DNA from: Pseudomonadota bacterium
GTDB lineage: Bacteria; Pseudomonadota; Alphaproteobacteria; Acetobacterales; Acetobacteraceae
Reading direction: 5' to 3'
Assembly: GCA_021845985.1 (NCBI GenBank)
Contig: JAJZES010000012.1
Location: 186,001 to 250,000, forward strand
Length of the DNA: 64,000 nucleotides
Of this stretch, positions 1 through 10,617 are shown in pieces. Position 1 is the stretch's first letter; every line of letters starts with the position of its first letter. Under the pieces are notes generated by a model that worked only from the letters and a program-made list of their open reading frames with translations, was not told the origin of the DNA and did not search any database. Position numbers and translations under genes: made by a program.

Positions 1-585
1 CTGGACGGACGGATCGGGCGCAAGTTCCTGCATCCGGGGCCGGGCTTCGGAGGCTCCTGCTTTCCCAAGGATACGCTGGCGCTGATGCATCTGGCCCAGG
101 ACGCCGGGGCGCCCAGCCGGCTGGTGGAAAGCGTCGTCGCCGTCAACGACGCCCGCAAGGCGGCGATGGCCGAACGGATCATCCAGGCGTGCGGCGGCTC
201 AGTGCAGGGCAAACAGATCGCGGTACTCGGCCTGACCTTCAAGCCGGAGACCGACGACATGCGCGATGCACCATCAATCCCGATCGTCACCGACCTGTGC
301 GCCGCCGGCGCGCTGGTCCGGGCCTTCGATCCGGTGGGCGCCGCGCAGGCGCGCAAAGTGCTGCCGCAACAGGTCGAATATTGCCGCGACGTGATGGACG
401 CGGCGACCGGCTCCGATGCCATCGTCGTCATCACCGAATGGAACGAGTTCCGGGCGATGTCGCCGGTGAAGCTGAGCCAGGCGATGCGAGGGCGGGTGGT
501 GGTCGATCTGCGCAACATCTTCGACCCGGTGGCGATGCGCGAGGCCGGCTTTGCCTATCACGGCGTCGGGCGCCCGGCGGCATGA
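1..585 (+). CDS. ugd: UDP-glucose 6-dehydrogenase, C-terminal part (5' end outside window)
   Basis: Oxidises UDP-glucose to UDP-glucuronate in the cytoplasm, supplying acidic sugars for capsule or exopolysaccharide. The reading frame is already open at base 1 and shows the family's catalytic segment, GPGFGGSCFPKDT, near residues 13-25, with the nucleophilic cysteine. This is followed by the central helix and the C-terminal UDP-binding domain (LGLTFKPETDDMRDAPS). About 194 residues are visible, roughly the last 45% of a usual 430-440 residue enzyme. Its stop overlaps the start of the following methyltransferase-glycosyltransferase gene (ATGA), so the two are probably co-translated in a polysaccharide gene group. 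Family assignment is firm; which polymer it serves cannot be told. Confidence 0.95.
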   Translation: MDGRIGRKFLHPGPGFGGSCFPKDTLALMHLAQDAGAPSRLVESVVAVNDARKAAMAERIIQACGGSVQGKQIAVLGLTFKPETDDMRDAPSIPIVTDLCAAGALVRAFDPVGAAQARKVLPQQVEYCRDVMDAATGSDAIVVITEWNEFRAMSPVKLSQAMRGRVVVDLRNIFDPVAMREAGFAYHGVGRPAA

Positions 586-2270
586 GCTATCCCGACCTCT
601 CCAACCCGGATCTGCTCGACCGCATTCCGCTCGATGCGCGCGTCGTGCTCGATGTCGGCTGCGCCAGCGGCGCGCTCGGCGCCGAATACAAACGGCGCAA
701 CCCGCGGGCGCGCTATCTGGGTGTGGAGTCCGACGCCGCTGCCGCCGAGGTGGCGCGCGGCCGGCTTGATGCCGTGTTCCGTGCCGATCTCAACACCAAC
801 CCGCTGCCCTTCGCCGCCGAGGTGCCGCCGGGCAGCGTCGATTGCATCATTTATGGCGATGTCCTGGAGCATCTCGTCGATCCGGCGGCGGTGCTGCTGG
901 CGCATGCGGCGTTGCTGTCGGAAAACGGCGTCGTGCTCGTCTGCATGCCGAATATGGAGCATTGGAGTTTTGCCGAACGGCTGCTGCGCGGCACCTGGGA
1001 CTACGACGTGCAGGGACTGTTCGACCGCACCCATATCCGCTGGTTCACCCAGCAGGGCACCGCGCGGCTGCTGCGTGGTGCGGGTCTGGTGCCGGTGGAC
1101 CGGACGCCGCGCGTTTTCGACACTGCCGCGTCGGCAGGCTTTGTCGATGCCCTGGAGCCGGCGCTGCGCCGGCTCGGCATCAATGCCGCGGCCTATCGCG
1201 ACCGTGCCGCCGCCTTGCAGCATGTGTGGCGTGCCCGGCACCGCCCGACTGAACGGCTGGCGCTGGTCTCGACCATGCTCAGTCCGGTCGGCGGCGTCAG
1301 CCATGTCCGCGTCGTTGAGCCGATGCAGGCTCTGGCCGCCGAACCGACGCTGGCGACGAAGGTGCTCACCCAATCCGACTCCGCGCCGGACGGCGCGGAC
1401 GAGCCGGGCATTTTCATCTTCCACCGCCCCTTGCTGGCCGGCAAAACGGGGATCGCGCGGGTGCGCCGCCTGATTGCGCGCGGCTGGCTGGTGGTCTGCG
1501 AGTTTGACGATCATCCCGACTACATCCCGGCGCTGCAGCAGGTGGATGTGCTGAATTTCCGCGCCGTGCATGCGGTGCAGACATCGACCGCGCCGCTGGC
1601 CGAGGTGCTGCGGCGCGACAATGATGAGGTTCGGGTATTCCCCAACTGCCTCGCGCGACTGCCGGAGGTGGTGAACCATCGCACGCCGGATCACCTGACC
1701 ATGGTGTTTGCCGGGCTGAACCGGGAAAACGAGTGGCCGCCCTATCTGGACGCGCTGAACAGCGCGCTGCGCAAGGCCGGCGAGCGGCTGCATGTGATGG
1801 TCATCAACGATCGGGGACTGTTCGACCAGCTCACCACGCCGCACAAAAGCTTCGTGCCGCTGTGCAGTTACGAGACCTATCAGGCCCTGCTGGCGCGCAG
1901 CGAGATATCGTTCATGCCGCTGCTGGATACACCGTTCAACCGCTGCAAATCGGACCTGAAATTCATCGAGGCGGCGGCGCATCGGGTGACCGCGCTGGCC
2001 AGCCCGGTGGTGTATGCGGACGCGATCGAGGACGGCCGCACCGGGGTCATCTTCCAAACCCCCAACGACCTGGAACAGCGGCTGCTGCGGCTGGTGGCCA
2101 ATCCCGAGATCACCCGTGCAATCGGCGATGCCGCGCGCGGATATGTCGCCGGCAGCCGCATGCTGGCCTACCAGATCGCCGAGCGGGTCGGCTGGTATCA
2201 TGATCTTTGGCAGCGGCGCGAGGAACTGACCCGGCGCCTGCTCGACCGTATGCCGGACCTGGCGGGGTGA
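582..2270 (+). CDS. fusion of SAM-dependent methyltransferase and glycosyltransferase
   Basis: A 562-residue protein with two domains. Residues about 15-200 form a class I SAM methyltransferase: motif I is VVLDVGCASGALG at residues 21-33, followed by GVESD and the GDVLEHL motif of the Methyltransf_11/23 type. The C-terminal part, from about residue 230, resembles a GT-B glycosyltransferase of the group 1 kind: it has an AGLNRENEW segment and, later, a KSDLKFIEAAAH...GRTGVIF region where the family's nucleotide-sugar binding site lies. I chose the ATG overlapping the ugd stop because the methyltransferase fold begins right after it; longer in-frame extensions only run antiparallel inside ugd. 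A role in modifying a surface polysaccharide is inferred from ugd next door. Acceptor and donor are unknown. Confidence 0.8.
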   Translation: MSYPDLSNPDLLDRIPLDARVVLDVGCASGALGAEYKRRNPRARYLGVESDAAAAEVARGRLDAVFRADLNTNPLPFAAEVPPGSVDCIIYGDVLEHLVDPAAVLLAHAALLSENGVVLVCMPNMEHWSFAERLLRGTWDYDVQGLFDRTHIRWFTQQGTARLLRGAGLVPVDRTPRVFDTAASAGFVDALEPALRRLGINAAAYRDRAAALQHVWRARHRPTERLALVSTMLSPVGGVSHVRVVEPMQALAAEPTLATKVLTQSDSAPDGADEPGIFIFHRPLLAGKTGIARVRRLIARGWLVVCEFDDHPDYIPALQQVDVLNFRAVHAVQTSTAPLAEVLRRDNDEVRVFPNCLARLPEVVNHRTPDHLTMVFAGLNRENEWPPYLDALNSALRKAGERLHVMVINDRGLFDQLTTPHKSFVPLCSYETYQALLARSEISFMPLLDTPFNRCKSDLKFIEAAAHRVTALASPVVYADAIEDGRTGVIFQTPNDLEQRLLRLVANPEITRAIGDAARGYVAGSRMLAYQIAERVGWYHDLWQRREELTRRLLDRMPDLAG

Positions 2271-2350
2271 GCGGCGTTTGGCCGGTAACCAGATGGATTG
2301 TGTTTCCCGCCCCGCCGCCGCGTCGCTGCCGGGCCACGCAATCCCCCGCC

Positions 2351-2400
2351 GCTCACGCTCACGCTCACGCTCACGCTCACGCTCACGCTCACGCTCACGC
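2351..2400. repeat. hexanucleotide tandem repeat (GCTCAC), 8 copies plus 2 bases
   Basis: Fifty bases of perfect GCTCAC units lie between the glycosyltransferase stop and the leuC paralogue start. Translated in the leuC frame the units give alternating Leu-Thr, which has no place in an aconitase-family N-terminus, so I read the repeat as non-coding. A six-base unit does not change frame if its number varies, but it would alter spacing in this 165-bp gap, which must also hold any leuC promoter. Confidence 0.95.
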
Positions 2401-2435
2401 TTCGCGCCGGCCGCCGGTTGTCTTATGCTGCGGAC

Positions 2436-3836
2436 ATGAGCGCACCGCGAACATTGTTGGACAAAATCTGGCAGGCCCACGCCGTGCTGACGCGGCCGGA
2501 CGGGGCAACGCTGCTGTGGATTGACCGGCACCTGATCCATGAGGGCAGTTTTCATGCCTTCGGCATGCTCGATCATGCCGGGCGCGGCCCGCATCGGCCG
2601 GAACTGACCTTCGCGGTCGCCGATCATTACGTACCGAGCCACTCCCGCGCCCAGCCGATCGGCGACCCGGAGGTCGCCGGGATGGTGCAGCAGTTGCACG
2701 ACAATGCCATGCGGCATGGGATTGATTTCGCCGGGCTGGACGATCCGCGGCAGGGCATCGTGCATGTCGCGGCGCCGGAGCAAGGGCTGAGCCTGCCCGG
2801 CCTGACGATCGTTTGCGGTGACAGTCATACCGCGACGCACGGCGCCTTCGGCGCGCTCGCCTTCGGCATCGGCGCGTCGGAAGTCGCGCATGTTCTGGCG
2901 ACGCAGACCCTCTGGCAGCGCCAGCCGCGCAGCCTGCGGATCAGCCTGTCCGGCCATCTTGGGGCGCATGTCACGGCGAAAGATGCGATCCTGGCGATCA
3001 TCGCGCGGATCGGTGCCGGCGGTGCCGCCGGGCATGTCATCGAGTATGCCGGCACGGCCGTCCGTGCCCTTGGGATGGAGGCACGGATGACGCTTTGCAA
3101 CATGTCGATCGAGGCCGGTGCCCGCGCCGGCATGGTGGCACCCGACGAGACCACCTTTGCCTGGCTCGCCGGGCGGCCGCGCCTGCCGGCGGATTTCGAC
3201 GCCGCCGTCGCCGCATGGCGGCGCCTGCCGAGCGACGACGATGCGCGGTTCGACCGCGAGGTGGCGTTGGACGCCGCCACGATCGCGCCCACCGTGACCT
3301 GGGGCACCAGTCCCGAGACCGCCCTGCCGGTCACCGCCACCGTGCCCGACCCGGCGGCCGAACCGGATGCGGGGCGGCGGGAGCGCCTGCGTCAGCAGCT
3401 TGACTATATGGGCGTGGTGCCCGGCGGGCGGCTTGAGGGGCTGCGGGTGGACCGGGTGTTCATCGGCAGTTGCACCAACGGGCGACTGTCTGACCTGCGC
3501 GCCGCGGCGGCGGTGCTGCGCGGCCACCGCGCCGCCATTCCCGGTCTTGTCGTGCCCGGTTCGGTGCCGGTCAAGCGCACCGCGGAGGCGGAAGGCCTGG
3601 ACCGCATCTTCCGCGATGCCGGGCTGACCTGGGGCGAGCCTGGATGCTCGATGTGCGTCGGCATGAACGGCGATCTGGTGCGGCCCGGCGAGCGCTGCGC
3701 CGCCACGTCCAACCGCAATTTTCCCGGTCGGCAGGGGCCGGGCGCGCGCACGCACCTGATGTCGCCGGCGATGGCGGCGGCGGCGGCGCTGCGTGGCGCC
3801 ATCACCGACGTCCGCACCCTCGGGGGCGCGCAATGA
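2436..3836 (+). CDS. leuC: 3-isopropylmalate dehydratase-like large subunit (second copy)
   Basis: A 466-residue aconitase-superfamily large subunit. With LeuD it isomerises 2- and 3-isopropylmalate, or hydrates a related 2-substituted malate. The 4Fe-4S ligands are present as GSCTNGR (Cys346) and GCSMC (Cys404 and Cys407), along with the [13 protein letters not shown] substrate-site segment. The start is the ATG at 2436 ([12 protein letters not shown]), matching the other LeuC in this window; upstream sequence is a simple repeat. It overlaps leuD by four bases. A canonical leuCDB set lies at 12711-15884, and this copy differs from it in many residues, for example HPRPELTF-type spacing and a shorter middle. 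It may therefore act on a different substrate (citramalate or dimethylmalate are possibilities). Family certain, substrate not. Confidence 0.88.
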   Translation: MSAPRTLLDKIWQAHAVLTRPDGATLLWIDRHLIHEGSFHAFGMLDHAGRGPHRPELTFAVADHYVPSHSRAQPIGDPEVAGMVQQLHDNAMRHGIDFAGLDDPRQGIVHVAAPEQGLSLPGLTIVCGDSHTATHGAFGALAFGIGASEVAHVLATQTLWQRQPRSLRISLSGHLGAHVTAKDAILAIIARIGAGGAAGHVIEYAGTAVRALGMEARMTLCNMSIEAGARAGMVAPDETTFAWLAGRPRLPADFDAAVAAWRRLPSDDDARFDREVALDAATIAPTVTWGTSPETALPVTATVPDPAAEPDAGRRERLRQQLDYMGVVPGGRLEGLRVDRVFIGSCTNGRLSDLRAAAAVLRGHRAAIPGLVVPGSVPVKRTAEAEGLDRIFRDAGLTWGEPGCSMCVGMNGDLVRPGERCAATSNRNFPGRQGPGARTHLMSPAMAAAAALRGAITDVRTLGGAQ

Positions 3837-4450
3837 TGACGCCCTTCATAACCGTCCGCGGCACGGTCGGCGTGCTCGACCGCGCCAACATCGACACCGA
3901 TCAGATCATCCCCGCCCGCTTCCTGCGCAAGCCGCGCAGCGCCGGCTACCACAACTTCCTGTTTGCCGACACGCCATCCTTGCGCGCCGCGGCCAGTCAG
4001 GCAGCGGTGCTGGTGGCCGGGGAGAACTTCGGCTGCGGTTCGTCGCGCGAAGGAGCGGTCTATGCACTGGTCGATGCCGGCATACGCTGCGTCATCGCGC
4101 CAAGTTTCGGCGATATTTTTCTCGGCAACGCAGCGCAGAACGGTCTGCTTGCCATCACCACCCCGGCGGCGACGGCGTTCGCCGCCACCTGGCGCGACGG
4201 TGACGAGGTGACGGTCGATCTCCTCGCCCAAACGATCCGCTCAGCCGACGGCACGACGCAGCCCTTTGCGGTGGATGCGTTTCGCCGCCGCTGCCTGCTC
4301 GAAGGTCTGGACGATGTCGGCCTGACGCTGCAGCATGCCGCGGAGATTGCGGCGTTTGAAGTGCGGGACGCGGTGGATCGGGCATGGGCGCGTCCGCCAG
4401 CCATCGATCAGGCAAACCGCTCCAGCACGCCGTCGGGAGTGACGCCATAG
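3833..4450 (+). CDS. leuD: 3-isopropylmalate dehydratase-like small subunit (second copy)
   Basis: The 205-residue swivel-domain partner of the LeuC-like protein just upstream. It shows the family hallmarks [13 protein letters not shown] near the N-terminus and [16 protein letters not shown], which contributes the substrate-binding serines. The start is the ATG overlapping the leuC stop (ATGATGA), the same junction geometry as in the second leuCD pair at 14457-14460. The C-terminus runs 43 bases into the convergent HAD gene on the other strand, an unusually deep antiparallel overlap. The final 20 or so residues (after WARPPAIDQ) look unlike other LeuD tails and may be a read-on extension. Substrate is uncertain, as for its partner. 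Confidence 0.87.
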   Translation: MMTPFITVRGTVGVLDRANIDTDQIIPARFLRKPRSAGYHNFLFADTPSLRAAASQAAVLVAGENFGCGSSREGAVYALVDAGIRCVIAPSFGDIFLGNAAQNGLLAITTPAATAFAATWRDGDEVTVDLLAQTIRSADGTTQPFAVDAFRRRCLLEGLDDVGLTLQHAAEIAAFEVRDAVDRAWARPPAIDQANRSSTPSGVTP

Positions 4451-5238
4451 CGGCTGCACTCGGCGGCGATCGCGGCATCGTCCCATCCGTCAATGATGCC
4501 GGTACGCACCAGCCACGCGCCGCAGCCGGCGCGGCGGGCGCCGACGATGTCGTGCTCGATCGAGTCGCCGATGCCGGCGGCGCGCGCCGGCGCCGGATTG
4601 CCGAGGGCGGCGCGTGCGGCATCATAGATTGCCGGGTAGGGCTTGCCGATCCAAGTGACGTCGCCGCCCAGCGCCGCATAGGTTTCGCCGATGCGTGCGG
4701 CGCCGAAGGCAAGGCCGTTCGGGGTCAACATGGTCCTGTCGGGGTTGATGCAGAGCGCCGGCACCGCGCGGCGCGCCAGCGGTGCCAGCAGGTCCCGGTA
4801 CCAAGCGAGGGTGCGCCGATCGCCCTCGCTGCCGGCGATGATCAGCAATTGCGCGGCGTCGGCAGATACCGCGGTCAGGTTCAGCCCGTCGAGCAGGCTG
4901 CCGTCGCCGTCGCGTTCGAGCAGCAGGCAACGGCTGACGCCACGCGCCGCGGCAATCTGGCCGGCGGCCAGCATCCTGAACGCCACCTCCCCCGAGGTCA
5001 GCATGACGTCATAGGCGTCCGGCATGATGTCGAGGCGCATCAGCCGCTGTGTATTGATGGCGGCACGTTTGCCTGAGTTGGAGAGCAGCACCACCCGGCC
5101 GCCGGCGGCGCGCAAACGGCGCAGCGCCGCTGCCGCGCCGGGGTAGGGCCGGGTGCCGTTGTGCAGCGTGCCGAACTGATCGACGAAGAACACGTCGTGC
5201 GCCGCCAGCAGAGCATCGACATTCTGGAGCTGGATCAT
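4408..5238 (-). CDS. HAD-superfamily class IIA hydrolase (TIGR01459-like)
   Basis: A 276-residue cytoplasmic phosphatase-like protein. Motif I is FFVDQFGTLHNG: the nucleophile aspartate is at residue 20, but the usual second aspartate is replaced by Phe, as in the TIGR01459 subgroup, whose members carry an aromatic residue there. Motif II is LLSNSGK, and the distal GIGDSIEHDIVGARRAG supplies the metal-binding aspartates. Tyr/Pro-rich PYPGA and GKPYPAIYD segments match class IIA caps. The ATG overlaps the stop of the FGGY kinase gene by four bases, so it is the last gene of the minus-strand operon. It may dephosphorylate a sugar phosphate related to the kinase product; that is inference from context only. 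Confidence 0.8.
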   Translation of the reverse strand: MIQLQNVDALLAAHDVFFVDQFGTLHNGTRPYPGAAAALRRLRAAGGRVVLLSNSGKRAAINTQRLMRLDIMPDAYDVMLTSGEVAFRMLAAGQIAAARGVSRCLLLERDGDGSLLDGLNLTAVSADAAQLLIIAGSEGDRRTLAWYRDLLAPLARRAVPALCINPDRTMLTPNGLAFGAARIGETYAALGGDVTWIGKPYPAIYDAARAALGNPAPARAAGIGDSIEHDIVGARRAGCGAWLVRTGIIDGWDDAAIAAECSRYGVTPDGVLERFA

Positions 5239-6485
5239 GCCAGCGCCTGCAGGGCCAGTCCGGCGGTTCCGACTGCCGCTTCCTCCGATCTGGCGGGAAC
5301 CATCGCCACGCCGAGGATGCGCGCGCGCAGCGCAGTCCAGGCCGGATTGCCGGCGCCGCCGCCGACGCTGCGCAGCGATCGCAGCGGTGGCGCCCCCAGT
5401 TCGGACAGTCGCCGCCAGGCCAGAGCCTCGATGCGCGCGATGCCTTCCAGCAATCCATGCAGAAACACGGCATCGTCCGCCGGCCTTGGCGTCTCGCGGG
5501 GCGCCAGACCTGCATCGGCGATCGGGAATCGCTCGCCGGGGGCGGGCAGGGGATAATAGTCCAAACCACAATCGTACGCGGGGTCGATGCGCTGTGACAG
5601 GCGCGCCAGATCGCCCGCGTCGAAGTGCCGCGCCAGTGCGCCGCCGCCGCTGTTGGATGCGCCCCCCGGCAGCCAGCGAGCGCCCATACGATGGCTGTAG
5701 ATGCCGAATTGCGGTGCGCTGACCGCAACGTCGGACAGCAACTTGATGGTCAGCGTGCTGCCGAGCGAGGTGACGCCGTCGCCCGCCACCGCCGCGCCGG
5801 TCGCCAGGAAGGCGGCGCAACCATCTGTCGTGCCGGTGGCAATGAGTGCCGAGGTTGGCAGACCGAAGCGCGCCGCAAGATCGCGGCGGATGGGTCCGGC
5901 CGGTGTTCCCGCCGGATGGACCCGCGGCAGCAGAGCGACATCTGCGCCGGCGTTGCCCAGCCAGTCTGGCCATGATCGGGAGATCGGGTCGTAGCCGGTC
6001 TTCAGCGCGTTGTTCTCATCGCTGACGCCAAACCGGCCGCCGAGCTGGCCGAGCACCCAATCGGCCTCGTGCAGGACCAGCTTGGTCCCCGGCCGATGCT
6101 GCAGCGCCAGCAGCCTGGCCGCCGGCGACGTTGCGCCCCGTGCAGCGCTGTCGGCCGGCGCAGCGGCCGCGATGCGCCCGACCAGGGCTGGATCGGCAAT
6201 GTCGTTATAGAGGCTGGCGGGGCCGAGCGGCCGTCCGGCGGCATCGGTTGCCAGCAGCGTCCCGGAGGTGCCGTCCACCGCGAGTGCGGCGACACCGGCG
6301 AGATCGGCCTGCGCCCGCAGCGCCTCCAGCACCACGCCGACCGCGTGCCACCAGGACTCAGGCGTGCGCCGCCGCTCCGCGGCGATCGGGGCTGCGGCGA
6401 AGGCGAGCGGCTCGCGCGCAGCATCGACCAGGGCGGCGCGGACGCCGGAAGTGCCAAGGTCGATGCCGATGGCGATGCCGCTCAT
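5235..6485 (-). CDS. FGGY-family carbohydrate kinase
   Basis: A 416-residue ATP-dependent sugar kinase of the hexokinase-actin fold. IAIGIDLGTSGVRAAL at the N-terminus is the phosphate-1 loop, AVDGTSGTLL the sugar-contact region, and GTTDGCAAF plus SLGSTLTIKL the phosphate-2 and adenosine regions. GGGAGNPAW and a near-terminal EEAAVGTAGLA complete the FGGY_C domain. The GTSGVRA and DGTSGTLL...YND features recall the D-ribulose kinase branch (plant/cyanobacterial) rather than glycerol kinase, but I cannot fix the substrate. The ATG at 6485 overlaps the upstream stop (ATGA); a GTG nine bases earlier is possible. At 416 residues it is shorter than most xylulokinases (about 490). Confidence 0.83.
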   Translation of the reverse strand: MSGIAIGIDLGTSGVRAALVDAAREPLAFAAAPIAAERRRTPESWWHAVGVVLEALRAQADLAGVAALAVDGTSGTLLATDAAGRPLGPASLYNDIADPALVGRIAAAAPADSAARGATSPAARLLALQHRPGTKLVLHEADWVLGQLGGRFGVSDENNALKTGYDPISRSWPDWLGNAGADVALLPRVHPAGTPAGPIRRDLAARFGLPTSALIATGTTDGCAAFLATGAAVAGDGVTSLGSTLTIKLLSDVAVSAPQFGIYSHRMGARWLPGGASNSGGGALARHFDAGDLARLSQRIDPAYDCGLDYYPLPAPGERFPIADAGLAPRETPRPADDAVFLHGLLEGIARIEALAWRRLSELGAPPLRSLRSVGGGAGNPAWTALRARILGVAMVPARSEEAAVGTAGLALQALA

Positions 6486-6997
6486 CGCACCCACAACTTC
6501 GCGCCAATCAGCCGTTGCGACAGCAACACCGCCACCGGCACGGTGCTGTCGAAGGCGAGCGCGGCGGCGGCGGCAACCGTTTCTGCCGCTTCCTCAGCCC
6601 GCTCGACCCGGCGCACCTGCACCCCCATGCGCTCCAGCACGGCAGGCGTGGCGCTGCCCATCGGCACCTGCCACGGGTTGAACTCGCCCCACTCGCCGCG
6701 CATCGTTACCAAGGCAAGCAGCGGCATGCGGCAATTGAGCGGCAGGCTGAGCATGTTGATGCAGTTGCCGACGCCTGAGGACTGCATCAGCAGCACCGCC
6801 CGCGTGCCGCCGAGCCAGGCGCCGGCGGCCAGCGCGATGCCTTCTTCCTCGGTGGTCAGCACCACCGCGCGCATCTCGGCGTCAGCATGCGCCCGCTCGA
6901 TCAGCCGCGCATGGCCGGCGTCCGGGACGTAGCCGACCTGGCGGATCTCCGCCCGTCGCAGCGCCTCGAAGACATCGTCGGGCCAGTGCTGGGTCAT
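6482..6997 (-). CDS. ThDP-enzyme PYR-domain subunit, sulfopyruvate/phosphonopyruvate decarboxylase alpha-like
   Basis: 171 residues, corresponding to only the pyrimidine-binding half of a thiamine-diphosphate decarboxylase. The catalytic glutamate that activates the cofactor sits in TTEEEGIALAAGAW (residues 48-61), followed by the QSSGVGNCINML and LVTMRGEWGEFNPWQ segments seen in ComD and phosphonopyruvate decarboxylase N-terminal halves. In two-gene versions a similar-sized PP-domain partner normally follows at once. Here the next gene, overlapping by four bases, is a sugar kinase, and no PP-domain gene occurs in the window. A partner elsewhere, or a non-enzymatic role, must be assumed. Family assignment good, reaction unknown. 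Confidence 0.78.
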   Translation of the reverse strand: MTQHWPDDVFEALRRAEIRQVGYVPDAGHARLIERAHADAEMRAVVLTTEEEGIALAAGAWLGGTRAVLLMQSSGVGNCINMLSLPLNCRMPLLALVTMRGEWGEFNPWQVPMGSATPAVLERMGVQVRRVERAEEAAETVAAAAALAFDSTVPVAVLLSQRLIGAKLWVR

Positions 6998-7027
6998 GTC
7001 CGTCCCCTGTTCAGGATGCGGGGTGTG

Positions 7028-7702
7028 TCAGCCCTCCAGAGGCGCCAGTCCCCGGCCGGCCTGGGTGCCTGCCAGCAGCGGCGCGTCGGTCTGCTGCTGC
7101 AGCGCCGCCAGCGTCAGGCCGGGGATGATTTCCTCGACGACGAGGCCGGCCTCAGTGCGCACCAGCACAGCGAGGTTGGTGAAGATGCGGGTGACCACCG
7201 CGCGCGCCGTCAACGGATAGGTGCAGCGGCGGACGATCCGCGGCTGACCCTGTCGGGAGCTGTGCTCCATCATCACCCAGATCTCGCGGGCGCCGACCGC
7301 CAGATCCATTGCCCCACCTACCGCCGGTATGTCGTCGGCGGCGCCGGTGGACCAGTTGGCGAGGTCGCCGTCACCCGACACCTGGAACGCGCCGAGCACC
7401 GAAATATCGAGATGCCCGCCGCGCATGATGGCAAAGCTCAGCGCGCTGTCGAAATAGGAGCCGCCGGGCCGGATGGTCACCGGCTGCTTGCCGGCGTTGA
7501 TCAGGTTCCAGTCCTCCTGTCCGGCCGGCGGTCGCGGGCCGAGATGCAGGATGCCGTTCTCGCTGTGCAGGATGATTTCGCGATCGGCGGGGATGTGGTT
7601 GGGCACCAAATCAGGCAGCCCGATGCCGAGATTGACGAATGATCCGTCTGGCAGGGCGCGGGCCACCCGCCGGGCGATCTGGTCGCGGGTCAGTGGCGTC
7701 AT
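7028..7702 (-). CDS. CoA-transferase subunit B (3-oxoacid/3-oxoadipate type)
   Basis: A 224-residue beta subunit of a family I CoA-transferase, which moves CoA from succinyl-CoA or acetyl-CoA to a 3-oxo acid or short acid. The catalytic glutamate is in ILHSENGIL (Glu48), in the typical S-E-N-G setting, and NLGIGLPDLVPNHIP near the N-terminus and GGAMDLAVGAREIWVMMEH are conserved ScoB/PcaJ/AtoA blocks. The ATG at 7702 overlaps the stop of subunit A by four bases, so the two subunits are co-translated as a heterotetramer. Whether the acceptor is acetoacetate, 3-oxoadipate or another acid cannot be read from the sequence. The beta-oxidation enzyme upstream favours a short 3-oxo acid. Confidence 0.9.
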   Translation of the reverse strand: MTPLTRDQIARRVARALPDGSFVNLGIGLPDLVPNHIPADREIILHSENGILHLGPRPPAGQEDWNLINAGKQPVTIRPGGSYFDSALSFAIMRGGHLDISVLGAFQVSGDGDLANWSTGAADDIPAVGGAMDLAVGAREIWVMMEHSSRQGQPRIVRRCTYPLTARAVVTRIFTNLAVLVRTEAGLVVEEIIPGLTLAALQQQTDAPLLAGTQAGRGLAPLEG

Positions 7703-8381
7703 CGCGGCGCACCCACGGTGACGACGCGATCGACCAGCACGCCGGGCGTCACCACCGCCTCCGGGTCGAGCGTGCCGAGGGCGACGAACGCATCCACCTC
7801 TGCCACCACCAGGGCTGCGGCGGTCGCCATCACCGGGCCGAAATTGCGCGCCGTCTTGTCGTAGGTCAGGTTGCCGAGCCGGTCCGCTTGGTGTGCCCGC
7901 AGCAGCGCCACGTCGCCGTGCAGCGGCAGTTCCAGCAGATAGTCGCGCCCGCCGAGGTTGCGCACCTCTTTGCCTTGCGCCAGCGCCGTGCCAACGCCGA
8001 CCGGGGTGTAGAAGCCGCCCAGTCCGGCGCCGGCGCAGCGCATCCGCTCGACCAGCGTGCCCTGTGGCACCAGCTCCAGTTCGATTTTCCCGGCGCGATA
8101 CAGGTCGGTGAAGCTGGAGGTCGAGCTGGCCTTGGATTTCGGGTACGAGCAGATCAGTTTGCGCACCTGCCCGCCGGCGAGCCAGATGCTGAGATCCGGC
8201 TCGCCGCTGCCGCCATTGTTGGACACTACCGTCAGATCGCGCAAGCCGGCCTCGGCGATGGCCGCCACCAGCCCGAGCGGCACGCCGGCGCCGCCGAACC
8301 CACCGAGCAGGATGGTGGCGCCGTCGCCGATGCCGGCAATGGCCTCCGCGTAGCGGGTGACGCGCCGGTTGATTGATCCGC

Positions 8382-8385
<4 letters not shown>
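7699..8385 (-). CDS. CoA-transferase subunit A (3-oxoacid/3-oxoadipate type)
   Basis: A 228-residue alpha subunit of the CoA-transferase whose beta subunit follows. It shows the glycine-rich CoA-binding segment LLGGFGGAGVPLGL, the block VVSNNGGSGEPDLSIWL, ELVPQGTLVERMRCAGAGLGGFYTPVGVGT, and KTARNFGPVMATAA, as in PcaI/ScoA/AtoD. The start is the GTG at 8385, which overlaps the TGA of the upstream multifunctional enzyme (GTGA); a later ATG would cut off the conserved N-terminus. It is the second gene of the minus-strand operon that begins at 10466. Confidence 0.9.
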
Positions 8386-10466
<2,081 letters not shown>

Positions 10467-10513
10467 CGCTACCGGTCGCCTCCCTGCTGTCACTCGTTCT
10501 GCGGTGACATGCG

Positions 10514-10542
10514 GCCCTACCGGAGCGGTCCAATAGGGTCAA
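10514..10542 (-). promoter_or_regulatory. candidate sigma-70 promoter of the fadB-like operon
   Basis: On the minus strand TTGACC (10542-10537), a 17-base spacer and TAGGGC (10519-10514) lie 48 bases before the chosen ATG. The -35 is one base from consensus; the -10 is weak, as is common in GC-rich alphaproteobacteria. Start-site mapping has not been seen. Confidence 0.4.
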
Positions 10543-10617
10543 GGCGATCCGCCGGGCGCGGCGCCGACAGGCTGCGCCGCGATGCCTCCACCCGGTCAGA
10601 GGTGGAGCCGTTCCCGC

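Noticed and set aside
2298-2435. An N-terminal extension of the leuC paralogue through the Leu-Thr repeat
   Set aside because: The repeat-encoded peptide is unlike any LeuC; the ATG at 2436 matches the family start.
558-3833. A 1091-codon open frame on the minus strand opposite the methyltransferase and leuC genes
   Set aside because: High-GC antisense shadow: Arg/Ala/His-rich, no domain, opposite genes with strong family motifs.
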